Shown here in pieces: positions 1 to 29,196 of a stretch of DNA of 64,000 bases. Source of the DNA: Patagioenas fasciata (taxonomy: Eukaryota > Chordata > Aves > Columbiformes > Columbidae); the NCBI RefSeq assembly GCF_037038585.1, contig NC_092526.1, forward strand, positions 36,221,501 to 36,285,500, read 5' to 3'. Each line of letters begins with the position of its first letter. Within the stretch, counting starts at the first letter, position 1. Under the pieces are notes generated by a model. The model ran no database searches, was not told the origin of the DNA, and was given only the letters and a program-made list of their open reading frames with translations. The position numbers and the translations under genes were made by a program.

Positions 1-3000
1 CTGGTTTTTTGTGTGTGGTTTGGTTTTTTTTTTTTAACCCTTATTGTCCCAGAAAATGGCTCTCAGGGACCCATCTCCATGACCCTGTGCCATGTGGTGG
101 TGGTACTTGGCCAGTGGCAGCGGGATGCTGATGTTGGGGACAGTGCCCAGCCGTGGCATCATCCCTGTGCTCAGGATGGGACAAACCTGTTCCTGAATCC
201 CCATCTGCGTGCAAGGAGGAACACAGTTTACCCCCATCCTTGTTCTTGACATCTGTCGCGTTATAGCGCTCAACTCTGGTGCGTTAAAACTATTTATCAC
301 CACTGTATTTTGCCTTTAAAAGCAAGTGATTTTTTGAAAAAAAGGAATAATGGGGCAACTGATGGCTTTTGATTCCCATCTCTTGCTTGTCCTTAGGATT
401 AGTAGATCTCTTGCCCAGTGTATTTGGTTTTTGGTTGGAGAGGGAAGATGTGTTTTCTGGACTGGATGAAGTTCTTGTGTTTCCCCTGCACTGAAGGAAA
501 CAAAGATACCTTCTCTCCAATTGCATGGAGCAGCAAAGTAGCCACTGACAGCATCAACCTGTTTGACCTCTTTAATATCTATTTCTGGTGATGCTTGAAC
601 TTCCTCAAAAGAGATAAATGTTGGTTTTTAAATACTTGCTGTGCCAGTGGAGAGACAGACTATCATGTTGTCCTGGTAGTGAGTAGGGGATTTCAGCCTT
701 GGATGACATCAAGCTGTGATCACTCAACTTAATTTCAAGACATTCAGCTGATTTATTTTTCCTTCAATGCTGGCACTTGTGCCGCAGGATATGTTCAAAG
801 GCTGGACGACACATTCTCTGTTTAAGTGGCCCCTCATCCAGGCTGCTAATGAAAGTATTAAATAGTCTGCTGGGCATCTTGCCCCCTTGTATCCCCTCCT
901 TGGGGTACCGAAAGTTGTGGTGTGAAGCTTGGTGCCCAGCAGACGTCCCTGGGATGGGACGCAATGGGATGCCATGGGATGCGATGCCAAAACGGGATGG
1001 CCAAGCTCGGCTGCCTGGAGCAGGGGAAACTCCAGAAAGAGCAGGGAAATTGTGCCAAAGTCAGTGGCAAAGGCAAGTGTCGTCTGAGGAGTGCAGAGAG
1101 GTGGAAGGACCGTGGAGCGGACAAGGAGTCTTATTATGAGCACGGCTGGGGGCTTTGAGAGGCTCCAAGCTAAACAAAGTCCCTGGTGCTGCAGGGGGGC
1201 AGCTCTGACAAGACCGAGGCAGGTTGGATGAGCACGGGATTGCAGCTGAAGTCCAAAAGCAAAACCCCCTCCTGGATCCCTCTTTTCTTTTCCATTCCCT
1301 AGCAAAACAGTGCTTCTCGCAGCAGCCTCATGAACTTGGATTTTGTTTGCTGCAAGCCGCACAGAGGATGTTTCCCTTGCCGTAAAGCTACAGAGAAGCT
1401 CTGTAAAGCATCCACAAGCTGTGGCAGTTGTCTCTTTCAGCAGCATGGACCAGCTATTATAGCACCTGGCATCCCTGGCTTGCGGTGGATGCAGGACAGA
1501 TGCTGTACCGTAGGATGGATGCTGTACCACTCCATTGTAGCTTCAGGTACTACTTCATTTGGTAGCTTTTCTGTATTTTTGTCTGGTGAATTTTTTTCTT
1601 TGTTTTAGCCATGTTGGTATTTTCATCTGTCTTATAGTCCTGAAAAACAACTGAGAATGAACAACTCCCATCTTTTGTTGTGCAGCCTTCAAAGCTGGTG
1701 CAGGGTTACCCTCTGGCAGCACTTTGTGACTTTGGTGCCTAGCATCCTGACATGGTGCAGGACACAAGCACAGTCATGGGGTGGGCACCATGTCCCGCTG
1801 TCCTTTTCCCAATCCCACTTGGTGCCCAGCCCCCTCCATGGCTGGAAATATGCTCGTGGGAGTCGTGTCCTGACATTTTGGGCTTCATTGGCTTCTCTAC
1901 TGTGTGATACTTGAAGGCTTCATTTGGGCCCCGGAGAAACGTACCCTGCCTGGGTGTCTTGTCCTGCTCTTCTGCACCTTGTTTTGTGCTGATGTGCAGG
2001 TTGTGGTGGCATCGAGTCAGCTCGCAAACCCTTCACCGCAGCCTTGATCTCCCCTTATCCCACGGCACAGCATCCATCCTGAGGCACAATGTCTGTCCGC
2101 AAGCCAGGATACTGGGTGCGTTGATCTCCCTGTATTTCTAGGATGCACTCCCCAGCTGCAGACCTGCTCAGTCCATCGCGGAGATGGGAACCAGACCCCC
2201 CTCCCCAATAAGCAGGGCTGTGAGGGTGGTCGCGGGTGCCACCGGAGCCCCCTCGGCTGCGTGCTGGGGCAGGAATGCCAGGAACGCAATTGAAATTCAG
2301 AGCTTCCTGGGAGTGTGGCTCCCAGGCTGAGCCGGGACTCTGGTAGGGGGTGATTCTTCCCCCTCCAAGGAGCAATTAGTCTGTGAGGTGATTTATTAAT
2401 GCGGTGGAGAGTGAGTGAGGGGGTTGCATTCCTTCCTTCGCCTCTCCTCGCCTTATCTCCGGGCTGTCGGTCGGCCCGGGGGAGGTGAGTGATGGGAAAC
2501 AGAGCTGGTGGCCTCTGCAGAAGCAGGGCAGGGGCTGGTGATGGGGTTGGGGGCTACAGGTCACAACAAGCTCCTCTTGCTTTTTAAAGACCTGCTCTCA
2601 CTTTTAAAGACCTCCTTTGGATTCAGCTGTGCCCAGAGGTTGATGGTCCCTCTCTTCTGCCCATCCCCTGGGCTGGCCAGGGCACCTCGAGGGGTGGCCA
2701 AAGTCACTCCAGCCGCAGCTCCCTGCCCTGGCTGCCAGATAAACCAGGTGCTGCCTTGTCCTGCCCACGTGGATGGGAAAAAAGGGGAGACCAGCATCTC
2801 TTGGCTATTCCTTCTCTGCTCAAGGCTCCCTATCTTTGCCGGAGGGTAACGAGTTACAAGGCAAACTCAAGATGCCTTTGGTGAGACCTGTTCCCCGGGG
2901 GCTTGACCCCCGTGGGTATTTTTAGCCACACTTGGAAGGAAGGCTGTTTGCTTTGTGCTTTGCTTGCCCTGCCCGCTGCCATTGCATGCGTAATTTCCCA

Positions 3001-4500
3001 TGAGGGCTGACAAATTAAAAGTTCTCCTTAGATGCGTAGAATGGATGCCCCAGAAGCAGCGGGTGCCTTCGTCTCCACTCAGCTCGGGAGCGGGAGGAGG
3101 ATGCAAGGGGTCTGAGCACAGCCACCCTTCTTCCCCCGCCAGGGGTTATTTGGTGGCTCCTGGAGGCAGTTGTGACATTTTCACGGTTTATCTTATCGAG
3201 GAATTTGCTGGGAGGATGTTTCTGGCTGTCCATGAGTAAATGTTTAGGAACGCTGTGGTCCCAGGGGCTCGGCGGTGTTGTGCAGCCAGAGGCGGGGGGA
3301 AGTGCTGGCCCAGAAGCAGGTTGTGACAAACCTGCACCTGCATCCCATTCGGGACTGTGATGGATGCTGTTGCACACACCAGCTTGGCCCTTATACCTGC
3401 TCATCCCCAGCCTTCTCGTCTCTCTGGCTGTGCGCCCAATCTGGGGGCCAGGTCCCACTGTCTGTCCCCATCTGTCCCTGGGTGCTGTCTCCACATGGGA
3501 CGTCAGTGGCTGGGGATGTGGCAATATCCTCAGCGTGGGTCTTGCTGAGAACCTTTTAACTGTTGTTTGGGCTTTTAGATGAAGAACGGATTAAAGTCCC
3601 AAACATCGATAGGATTTATAGATACCATCTGCTGCTGACAGTCGCTGAATTTTTCCGCTCGGTGCTTGAGTGCTTCTGCATCCAGTATTTTGTGCCTGTG
3701 TCAAGGTTTCCATCCTTCCTTCCACACCAGCATCTGTGGAAGCAGAGATGTACAGATGGGGCATTGGCATTGGCAGTGGTCCCAGGCGCTTGCTCTGCCA
3801 TGGTTTTGTGGCATTCGGAGACAGAAACTTTCTTGAGCATCCTACAGCAATGTTGTCATCTCTGGTACTGACCCAGCAAGCTTTCGGCAAGCTGCTGATA
3901 TGCTGGTGGGCTCGGGAAAGGTTGCAGGACTGTGGTGTGTTTGCATCCCAGGGCTGCCCCTAGATATCCATCCTGCTGGTCCCAGGGGTCATTTCATGTC
4001 ATACCCCCAATGCAGTGCTGTGTGGGGGTTGGTGAGACTGCTCTGAGGGGACTCGGGACATTTTAAGTGGCAACCAAAAGCAAGAGGCGATTTGCAGCCT
4101 TCCTGCCTGCTGGCTGGGGGAATTAATCCTGAGCCGGACTTGGCAAACAGAAAAGGGATAAATATAGCCTGGCAGTGAGTGAATTCGTTGATTAAAGGCC
4201 CCAATTGCTAAGGGCAGCTCCCTGGGAGCTGTGCCATGAGGGTGCCACGAGCTTCACCCCCCCACTGGTTCCAGGGGTACAGATCAGTTGGGGGTGCCCT
4301 GGGGGAATCTTTCCCTTGGTGTCTCAATCTCTTGGCAGTGGGATCCACTGTTGTCATTAAAGCCCTTTTTGCAGCTGCACTTAATCTTTGGGCTCAAAGC
4401 TTCCTGCCCAGGACATCTCTGACTCAGGTTTCCCCACAAGCTTGTGGAAACCTTCCCTTAGGGTGCGAACGGGGGGAGGAAAGAAGCTGCAGATGATGGG

Positions 4501-4545
4501 GCATCCCCTGCCTGCATCCCCTGCCTGCATCCCCTGCCTGCACTC
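4501..4545. repeat. Short tandem repeat, 13-bp unit, three copies
   Basis: A 13-bp unit (catcccctgcctg) is repeated about three times. It is a simple non-coding tandem repeat with no evident function. Confidence 0.7.
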
Positions 4546-4959
4546 TGTCAGGCAGCACCCTGCCAAAACCACGGCGGGTCCCTGCCCGCACCCTGGTGAC
4601 CTCTGGGCTTGTGGCCAGGACAGAAGGGGTCCCTGGTGTAATCGGGCTGGGTTGTCACCCCTGATGAGGTGCGGTAAAATGGGTCTCCTGAGGATGCTTC
4701 CACGCTCTGCTCGGCCTGAGGCTCCCTCTGCTGTCGGTCTGCCCAATCCGTCTGTCCCTCTCTGCCTGCCCGGCTCTTGCTGAGGGTCCTGCCTTGGGCC
4801 GTGGAGGGACGTTTGCTGAGCTGAGCTTAGGCAGGGTTCCTCTTTTTTTCTTTCCCTCCACCGTTTATCCCCCCTCTTTAATCCCTCTTTTCCCCAGTTT
4901 TTCTCTCCTCCTCCCACCAGTTCATTTTTCCTCCCTCTTCTTTTTTTCACTCTTCTTCC

Positions 4960-5055
4960 CCCTCCCTTCTTGCCCTCCCTTCTTGCCCTCCCTTCTTGCC
5001 CTCCCTTCTTGCCCTCCCTTCTTGCCCTCCCTTCCTGCCCTCCCTTCCTGCCCTC
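4960..5055. repeat. Pyrimidine-rich minisatellite, 13-bp unit, about 7 copies
   Basis: The unit ccctcccttcttg is repeated head-to-tail about seven times, with a T-to-C change in the last two copies. It lies inside a longer almost pure pyrimidine stretch (about 4840-5075). Such mirror-symmetric polypurine/polypyrimidine DNA can form a triplex (H-DNA); that is inference. It is probably polymorphic in length. Confidence 0.85.
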
Positions 5056-7149
5056 TCCCCGCCCCTATTTATTTTCTCCTTTTCATCTGGGACAGAACTG
5101 AGCCTGCGATTAGCAGGGCAGCCTCATCCCTCTTCCCAGGGGGACTGGGCTATACTAGCAAATGCCGGACCACGGTGGGAAGACACAGGCAGCCTGCTCA
5201 GGAGAGAATTGGGACTAGAATGAGGGTCCAATTTTGCTTTTAGAGAAGTGGAAGGTCATGATGATCTTCCGGCAATGTGCAAAGTGATTTTTGAGAGCCT
5301 TTAGCCTAGGGGAGGCGAAAAGAAGGGGCTTTTCTCCTGCTCTGCCAGCAAGCCAGCTGCCGTGGCTTCTCTTTGGGAAATACTTCTCCAAAAAATTTCG
5401 CCAGCTGGTACATTCCTTGTCCCCGACTTGCTGCTTGGTTTGTGGCAGAGCTGGGTTAGGATGCTCTAGTGCCATTGGGCTGCCCTCCAAGCCCTTATTT
5501 TAAAAATCTCAGGTCCCTTATTTTGGAAATCATAGATCCCTTCTTTTGGGATGCCTCAAAAATAAGGGCTGGTTCCTTCCCCAGGAGCCTCTGGTGCAGA
5601 GGTGTGCAGTGAAATGAAGATCATTGACTTAATGAGGGGATGTCCTGCACGATTGCTGTTTGCTGTGCTATCATGAGCTGCCTAATCCCAGCAAAAGAGA
5701 GAAATGAGATTTTTTTTTTCCAGCGTCTGCACGCGCTGGGGGCACCCCAGCATGGTGTCACTGCCAAATCCCTCCTCGCTGAGACCAGGTGGCTCATCAA
5801 GGCTCGTGATTCTCCCTGCTGGCTCTGGGATCTGCCATAGGGGTGCTGCATAGCCCCGGGGGGCTTGGATGGTATCCCCACTGTGGGCTGGCACACACCC
5901 CAGTTACCTCCCCGTAATTTGGGAAAGATGCTATGGGGACACCTAGCTCCTCCATCTGTCCTCCCCACTGATGGGAGAGGAGCAGCAGCCCCCGGCATCC
6001 CTCTTGGATGTGCTGAGGATGCTGGGGGGGGGACCCGCATCCTGCCAGGATGCTTCACCCTTGCCCCAGGGAAGCAGAGCTGGGCGCAGCGGGGTCCCGT
6101 CCGAACACGCCGGGGCGGGTTGGCAGGCTGACTCCTTTCATCAGGTTGATGGGAGCACACAAGCTTCAGGGGGGGCCATATGGAAACTCTGATATACAGA
6201 CAAAAATGCGTCCCGCATTTGATTTGTCATGGGCTGTTCCGCAACACGCTCCCCTAACAGCATCAGTTGTGGGGAAAGCCCATTAGCAATAGTATCCTTG
6301 CTGTGCCAGCTGTCATTTTAAGGGAAAATTCACCCGTATCGCTTAAAAAGTCACGTGGGAAACATTACATAAAGCAAAATAGAAATTTGAGCATTCATTT
6401 CAGTGCTTTAATTGAATAGTTTAAAATGGGAGCAGTGGGAGAGTCACGTCCCTTCCCTCTCCATATGGCAGGATCACTATACCTCAGACCATGGCTTTCC
6501 TGGCCATGCAGAATCCCAGCTGTGGGGACCTGAAATTGTCACCTCCCTGGCAATGTACCCTCTTAGGGACACTTTTTAAGCCACTAAGGTGACTTGCTGG
6601 ATGTCGTGACAAGTGTCATGTCAGTGCGGTGCGCAGGCATGCTCCATCCATGCAGGGGACTGGGGACACAGTGATCCCCAGGGACAGGAGTCATCATCTC
6701 TGGAGGAGGGTAACATTGAGGTAGGAAAATGGGCCAGATAAGTGGATTTTGGAGGATTTTTTTTAAGCTGAGGCAAAGAGCAACTTAATTTTGCGGGGCA
6801 TGGGAAAGTGCCAGCACTGTCCAGGGGAGATTTACATCCCAGACGTTAGGGAAACTCAAGTGCTCAAGGCTGTGGTTGCTCAGACCTCCTGGCTTTGAGA
6901 GGTCTCTGGTGGGGGGTGTTGCAAGCACCGCTGTCACTGTCCTGCCACAGCACCTGGGGGGTCCTGGCTCTGTAACCAAACCGGGAAGGCAGCTTGTAAG
7001 CACTTGACTTTTGGGACTTGTTATGTTTTGGGCCAGTGGAAATCTTGGAAATGTTTTCAGGGATTTTTTTTTTCCTTTCTTATTTGATATTGCTCTGAGG
7101 TTATAACCTTTCCCTGCGACCTGGAGGAGGGATCACTGCATGTCTTACC

Positions 7150-7598
7150 AAAGCTGGGCATCCCTGGGGACTGTCTGTGTGTGACCCCTCCTTGTGTATG
7201 CCTCGAAATGCCAATAATTTAGCCAGAACTGCTTAGCAAGGAGAGAGGATTTAGGATTTTTCTGGTCAGGAAGGAGTTAAAAAGCTGGCAGCAGCAGCTG
7301 GGACAGGCAACAGGGTTTGTCTGAGGGCTGGCTCAGCTCCCAGAGATTTTGGGGGGCTCAGGTGGATCCCTAGCCAGGCAGTGGGGTCCCCGGGGGGCTG
7401 TGCCGGCTGCAGGGAGGCTGGCGCAGGGGAGAGGAGGGCTTGGCAGGGCCAGCGACGCGGCCACTCCTCCCACTCTGCTCTGGTTTGTGAGCTCTCCGGG
7501 AGTCTGGCCGGGGCAAAACTCCTGCCTCTTCCCTGCTTTCCTTCCTCTGGCCTCTCTGTTTCGTCCTCTGAAGCAACAGGACTCGTTTTTCCTTCCTA
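7150..7598 (+). promoter_or_regulatory. COL18A1: Probable COL18A1 promoter 2 region (long/medium isoforms)
   Basis: In mammals the isoforms beginning with the exon that carries the unique N-terminal region are transcribed from a second promoter immediately 5' of that exon. The equivalent exon here begins coding at 7599, so its promoter and 5' UTR should lie just upstream. The sequence turns GC-rich from about 7330. No convincing TATA box stands out. The start site cannot be fixed from sequence alone. Confidence 0.4.
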
Positions 7599-25154
<17,556 letters not shown>

Positions 25155-26124
25155 CACCACCTCCCCCTGCCCTGGGTACTCCCCAGTCTCCCCTGGGAGG
25201 GTCAGACCAGCCTGCAGCCTGGCACCCTGGTGTTCCTTGGCCCCTCCATCTCCTGCCCTCGCCCCACGAGGTTTTCTTCTCCTCCCACAGACCTGAAACC
25301 AAAGAGTGTGGCCATTGCCTGGGCTGGCTGCCTTCCTCCTCCTCTTGCTCCACTTCTCTTCTAACCCCTAATATTTAACCACTTCAGCTTGTGTCCACCA
25401 CCTGCTCAGATGCCCTTTTCAGGGTGGCTGGGGAGGAGGATGCTGGGCAGGGAGATTTCAGCGCTGCCGTGCGGTGTGTCCTCCTGGAAAGCCTGTGGGG
25501 ATTTCTCTGACTCCTCCCCACCAGCTCCACACTGTCCTCACCAGGAACTTGGGGCTGAACCCAGGTCCCCACTGCTGGGGCCATGGGGTCTTCTCCAGCC
25601 AAAACCCCGACATCCCATCCAAGCAAAGGACTGTCCTGTGGCCATGTTTGGGCTCCCCCCAGCTGGTCTCTGTCCTCCCCAGGTAAGGTCCATTCCACCT
25701 AGTCCTCCATCCCCATCATCATCCTCACCTCCATCCCCAGCTAGCAGCTCGAGAGCCTTGGTGGGGTGGGGGGGCCTGGTCCCCCTAATTTCCTCTGCAC
25801 ACCCTTGGGACCCTATGCCGTGCCCCCCACCCTGGATACAGCTGCAGCCAGGCCAGTGCAGGGACCATGGTGATGGGGTGGCCCTGACATGGGGCCAGGC
25901 ATGTCCTTGGAGTGTGTGTACAAGTGTGTACAAGCGTGTGTGTGTTGAGCACGTGTGGTACCAAGGGCAGGTGCCCCCATTGTCCCCCCGCTCCCTGCAC
26001 CACCTTTGCTGTGCTCTAAGGGCCAAGGCGCAGCAAAGTTGGTTTGAATTGGTGTGGGCAAATCCAAGGTGCTAAAAAAAAAAAAAAAAAAAAGACAGAA
26101 AAAAGATAAATCTGTAACTAGCTT

Positions 26125-26130
26125 TTTATT
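26125..26130 (-). terminator. SLC19A1: Candidate SLC19A1 polyadenylation signal (AATAAA on minus)
   Basis: TTTATT on the plus strand is AATAAA on the minus strand, 465 bp downstream of the SLC19A1 stop. A variant TATAAA lies closer at 26236-26241. Between 26310 and the stop no canonical minus-strand signal was seen. Either choice places the SLC19A1 3' end inside the COL18A1 3' UTR. Confidence 0.5.
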
Positions 26131-26288
26131 ATTGTATGGAAATTATTACCATAAAAGCTGTGCGAGTCACACGGTCTCTATTTCTTACAGTCTACTGTAT
26201 TTTGTGTAATTAATGCAATTTAAAGCCTGTGGATCTTTATATTTTTTTTTGTCAGTTGTGTCCTATAAACCATTTTCTAAAGGCACTG

Positions 26289-26294
26289 AATAAA
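26289..26294 (+). terminator. COL18A1: COL18A1 polyadenylation signal AATAAA
   Basis: A canonical hexamer 1.13 kb after the stop, followed by a T-rich element (ttattctcttgtag). No other AATAAA was seen in the 3' UTR on this strand. Confidence 0.8.
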
Positions 26295-26594
26295 GAAACA
26301 TTATTCTCTTGTAGCCTGGCTCCACATGATGATTACGGAGTCGGTGGCCAGGAGACCATCCGGAGCCCACCCGTATCTCGGCGGTGGCAGGCACGGGCAT
26401 CCTGCCCCTGCTCTGGTTGTGTCTGCAGCTGGGAGGGCACAGCCCCTGTACCCATGGAGCAGAAAGCAGGTCCCAAGGGGTACGTCCTCAACAGGCTAGC
26501 ACCAAGGACCACTGGTGGGACAGGAAACAAAGCACGTGGTGATGGTGACGCTTATGGAGCAGGGACCTGGCTGCGCTGGTGATGGTGCTGGTGC

Positions 26595-26783
26595 TCAGGC
26601 TCGCACGGCATCTGCCTCTGGGCTTTTCTCCTGCGCCGGCATCTCAGCGGGGAGCTGGCACGGCTCCTTGGCCACGGCCAGCTCCACCGGCTGCTCACGG
26701 CGCCTGTGCCGGATGCCCACGCCAATGGCTGCCAGCAGGTAGAGCACTGCCATCAGTGTGAAGTAGCCAAAATACACGTAAAA
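26595..26783 (-). CDS. SLC19A1: SLC19A1 last exon (TM12 and short C-terminal tail)
   Basis: 63 codons: FYVYFGYFTLMAVLYLLAA (TM12), then a short basic and acidic tail (RHRRREQP ... SPEADAVRA) and TGA at 26597-26595. The human tail is about 110 residues longer. Confidence 0.9.
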   Translation of the reverse strand, partial: FYVYFGYFTLMAVLYLLAAIGVGIRHRRREQPVELAVAKEPCQLPAEMPAQEKSPEADAVRA

Positions 26784-29180
26784 CTGCAAAAGGTGGGGAG
26801 AGAGCAATCGTTGAGGCACCCCCCCTTTCACTTTTCGGGGACCACCTCCACCCTAGGTGCCCCACATCCCTACCTGGGGATGCACAGACAAGCCCAAGCC
26901 CCTCTTGTCAGCCACGATGATGGTGATGATGGTCTTCAGCACGGTGGCGAAGAAGGTGTTGACCCCAAAGACCAGCGCGCAGAGCTCTTTGGAGAGGGAG
27001 GTAGCGATCTGGAAACTGGGACAGAGAGGGGAACCAGTGAGCCCCTGGTGCCAGCCCAGCTGCAGGGGTGGGAGCCAGTCCCCAGGGGCACCACGGAACC
27101 ACGCACACGGCAATGGGCACCAGGAACTGGTAGGAGCCACGGAAGAGCACGTAGGCGGCGTAGCACAGCCAGATGTTGCTTGTAGTGTTCATGAGCAGGA
27201 GGAGCCCTGCCTGGAAAGCCGTCACCATCCCGATCACCACCTCTGACCACAGCGTCCAGCGGATCTTCACGTAGCCAGCACCAAAGGAGGCGATGGCTCC
27301 TGGAGAAGGGATGAAGGATGCTGTGAACACCACCACCAGCGTGGGACCACCTTGTATCCCCCAGCCTAGTAATGCTCATCTCACCTAGTGATGGCCATCT
27401 TATCACCACTGCCAAACCACCCCCTGCATCCCCCAAAATACCGTAAGGACCACGATTTCCAGAAGATGCAGTAGAATGGGGTGTCCCCCTGCATCCCCGG
27501 TGTCCCCAGCCTGGAGCAGCATACCCAGCAGCGTGGAGGCAGCGTCCACCCCTCCGTTGTACACCCGGCTGTTGTCCATGGCGGGGTAGATCTCATTCCA
27601 GAGGATCTGCACGTAGTACAGCATCAGGTAGTACCCAGCTGAGTTGAAGATCCACCAGAGGGACCAGAGCCGGAGCTGAGGTTGCCTGGCCAACGCTCCC
27701 ACCTCCCGCAGCATGCGGCACAGCGTTGCCTCCTGCCAGCCCCGCATTCCCCCACCACCGTCCCCCCCAGCCATCTTGTCCAGCTCAGTGGGCACAGCCC
27801 CATCACCAGCCCCCTGGGGCCGGTTGAAGAAGAGGCTGCGCCGGGGTCGCTCAAGGAAGATGGTGAGGACAAGGCCGAAGCTGACGAAGCCCAACGAGAC
27901 ATAGTTGAGGGTGAGGAAGGAGACACTACCCAATGTGACACAAAGCTGGCCCAGCACTGAGCTGGTGAAGACACCCAGGAGGACGGAGGAGCGGGAGTAG
28001 CTGGCCATACGCTGGTAGTGGGACGGGGCGACAAGGGAGAAGATGTAGGAGGAGTAGGCGATGCGTGCAGCCATGGTGATGCCGTAGAAGAACTCCATCA
28101 GCTGCATGTCCAGGACGGAGGTTCCAAAAACCAGCAGCAGCCAGATGGAGATATGGCTCAGGCTCTGCAGCACCAGCACTGGCTTGTAGCGCAGGTAGTC
28201 CGTCAGCAGGAAGATGGGCACCAGCACAGCCATGTAGGAGTAGGTCAGCACTGGCGTGATCACATTGGTCACCTGCCACATGTGCAAGCAGAGGCTGAGC
28301 ACTGGACGCATCCCCAGGAGATGCCCCCAGCCCAGAGGAGTGTAGTTTGGGTGGGCACCAGCTGCTGATCCCCATCACGGCACCTCCGCAGGGAGGAATG
28401 TGGCCCATGGCGTGCTCGGCCGGGGACCTGGCTGAGCCTTGGCCCCCTCCTGGGCCGGGAATGCAGTGTTCCCACGGACACAGCAGCCTGCTGGGACCAG
28501 GGCCAGTGTCCCTTGGTTGGGGGACGGCAACATGTGTCCTCTGCTCATCTAACCCCATCGCTGCCAGCAGCTCAGCGGTGCCCAGCCCTGTGCACTGCAT
28601 CAGCATGGGAAGGTCTCCCCAGTGGAATGGGGCTTCTCCCAGCCCGGCACCCCCCTGCCAGCCCACTGTCTGCCCAGGCGGGCAGGGCTAGGCATCAGCC
28701 CCCAAAATCAGTTGCCAGCCTGGGAATGAGGTCTTGTGCCAGGGAGAGTTGAGCCTGGGGCTCAGGGGCCAGGGTGACCTCACAGCCCAGTGAGACAGGG
28801 ACGTGCTGTGATCTGGGCACATACAATGCCACTTTTCCCACACCACCCCCCCAAAAGCATCACCACACACCACCTTGCCTGGGACATGGCATGCCCGCAC
28901 CCTCCACACCCCAGGACCACAGGAGGATGCTCTGGCCAGCCCCAGGGTAGTGATGGTGTGCAGAAAGAGGGACACCAGGGGGAACAGGCTGCCCACGGCT
29001 CACCTCTGCCTGCGTGAAGTTCTTGTCAGCCCCGAGGAGGTAAGGGGTGATGAAGCTCTCCCCGGGCCGGATCTGCGTCATGAAGCCATAGAAGCAGAGG
29101 TAGAAGACTTGCAGTTTCCAGCGCTGGTCTGGTGCTGTCTCCGATGCTGGCTTTTTGGCATCCTCATGCTTCTCAGGCAT
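26595..29180 (-). CDS. SLC19A1: Reduced folate carrier (SLC19A1), five coding exons
   Basis: Plasma-membrane major-facilitator carrier that exchanges reduced folates for organic anions; the family member also imports 2'3'-cGAMP in mammals. Exons in transcript order: 29180-29004, 28272-27525, 27299-27107, 27015-26874, 26783-26595. All junctions are GT/AG in matching phase, giving 482 aa. Family marks are FYGFMTQIRPGESFITPYLL in TM1 (Glu41 equals human Glu45), MAARIAYSSYIFSLV (Arg129 equals human Arg133), LWSLWWIFNSAGYY, VLFRGSYQFLVPIA (Arg373 equivalent), FGVNTFFATVLKTIITIIV (Lys411 equivalent) and an Asn-linked site, DKNFT. Twelve membrane segments are expected with a cytosolic loop between TM6 and TM7. 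The C-terminal tail is much shorter than in human (591 aa). The start ATG has a good Kozak context (gagccATGC) and lies 16 nt after a clear acceptor. Confidence 0.95.
26874..27015 (-). CDS. SLC19A1: SLC19A1 exon (TM10-TM11)
   Basis: Encodes FQIATSLSKELCALVFGVN and the KTIITIIVADKRGLGL segment, close to human FQIASSLSKELCALVFGVN. The donor is CAG|GTAGGG. Confidence 0.94.
27107..27299 (-). CDS. SLC19A1: SLC19A1 exon (TM8-TM10 region)
   Basis: Acceptor cccttctccag; starts AIASFGAGYVKIRW; ends VPIAV with donor GT|GTGCGT. The donor was fixed by requiring frame with the next exon (V completed as GT+T), which also fits human ...VPIATFQIA. Confidence 0.92.
27300..27524 (-). other. SLC19A1: SLC19A1 short intron
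   Basis: Intron between the second and third coding exons; no internal feature recognised. Confidence 0.8.
27525..28272 (-). CDS. SLC19A1: SLC19A1 large exon (TM2-TM7 region)
   Basis: 249 codons plus 1 nt from VTNVITPVLTYSY to AASTLLG. It holds the DYLRYKPVL loop, the TM4 Arg motif, the GVFTSSVLGQL segment and the RRSLFFNR start of the central cytosolic loop, which here contains a Gly-rich insert (GGDGGGG). The donor is CTGG|GTATGC. Confidence 0.95.
28273..29003 (-). other. SLC19A1: SLC19A1 intron between TM1 and TM2 exons
   Basis: 731 bp, GC-rich, GTGAGC to gcacatgtggcag on the minus strand. Nothing else was recognised. Confidence 0.85.
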
Positions 29181-29196
29181 GGCTCCGCTGGCTCTG
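29004..29196 (-). CDS. SLC19A1: SLC19A1 first coding exon (TM1)
   Basis: The acceptor (gctgctgtcccacag) ends at 29197; 16 nt of 5' UTR (29196-29181) precede the ATG at 29180. 59 codons end ...KNFTQAE|GTGAGC in phase 0. The N-terminus before TM1 is divergent from mammals, as usual for this family. Confidence 0.9.

Larger units (their letters stand above)
1..7598. other. Upstream/intronic sequence of COL18A1, no exon recognised
   Basis: I see no coding exon here. The many short reading frames have no recognisable domain and no paired splice sites supporting a conserved protein. In mammals the short collagen XVIII isoform starts from two exons far upstream of the exon found at 7599, so this stretch is either the intron between those promoters or upstream flank. 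It opens with a T-rich run (positions 1-35) and contains a pyrimidine-rich minisatellite near 5 kb. I looked for the short-isoform signal-peptide exon and did not find it. Confidence 0.6.
25155..26310 (+). other. COL18A1: COL18A1 3' UTR
   Basis: About 1.15 kb from the stop to just past the AATAAA at 26289. It contains an A19-type run at about 26073-26092. From about 26.1 kb it becomes AT-rich, in contrast with the GC-rich upstream part. The cleavage position near 26.31 kb is inferred from the signal. Confidence 0.75.

Noticed and set aside
724..1530. A 268-codon minus-strand open frame
   Set aside because: No homology, signal or domain recognised and no gene expected at this place. Likely chance.
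1..7598. Search for the short-isoform first exon of COL18A1
   Set aside because: No signal-peptide exon with a phase-1 donor resembling the human short-isoform start was found; it is probably upstream of the window.
26073..26092. A-run in the COL18A1 3' UTR as a possible retroposon tail
   Set aside because: No target-site duplication or retroposed body is visible upstream; the run is followed by ordinary 3' UTR sequence.
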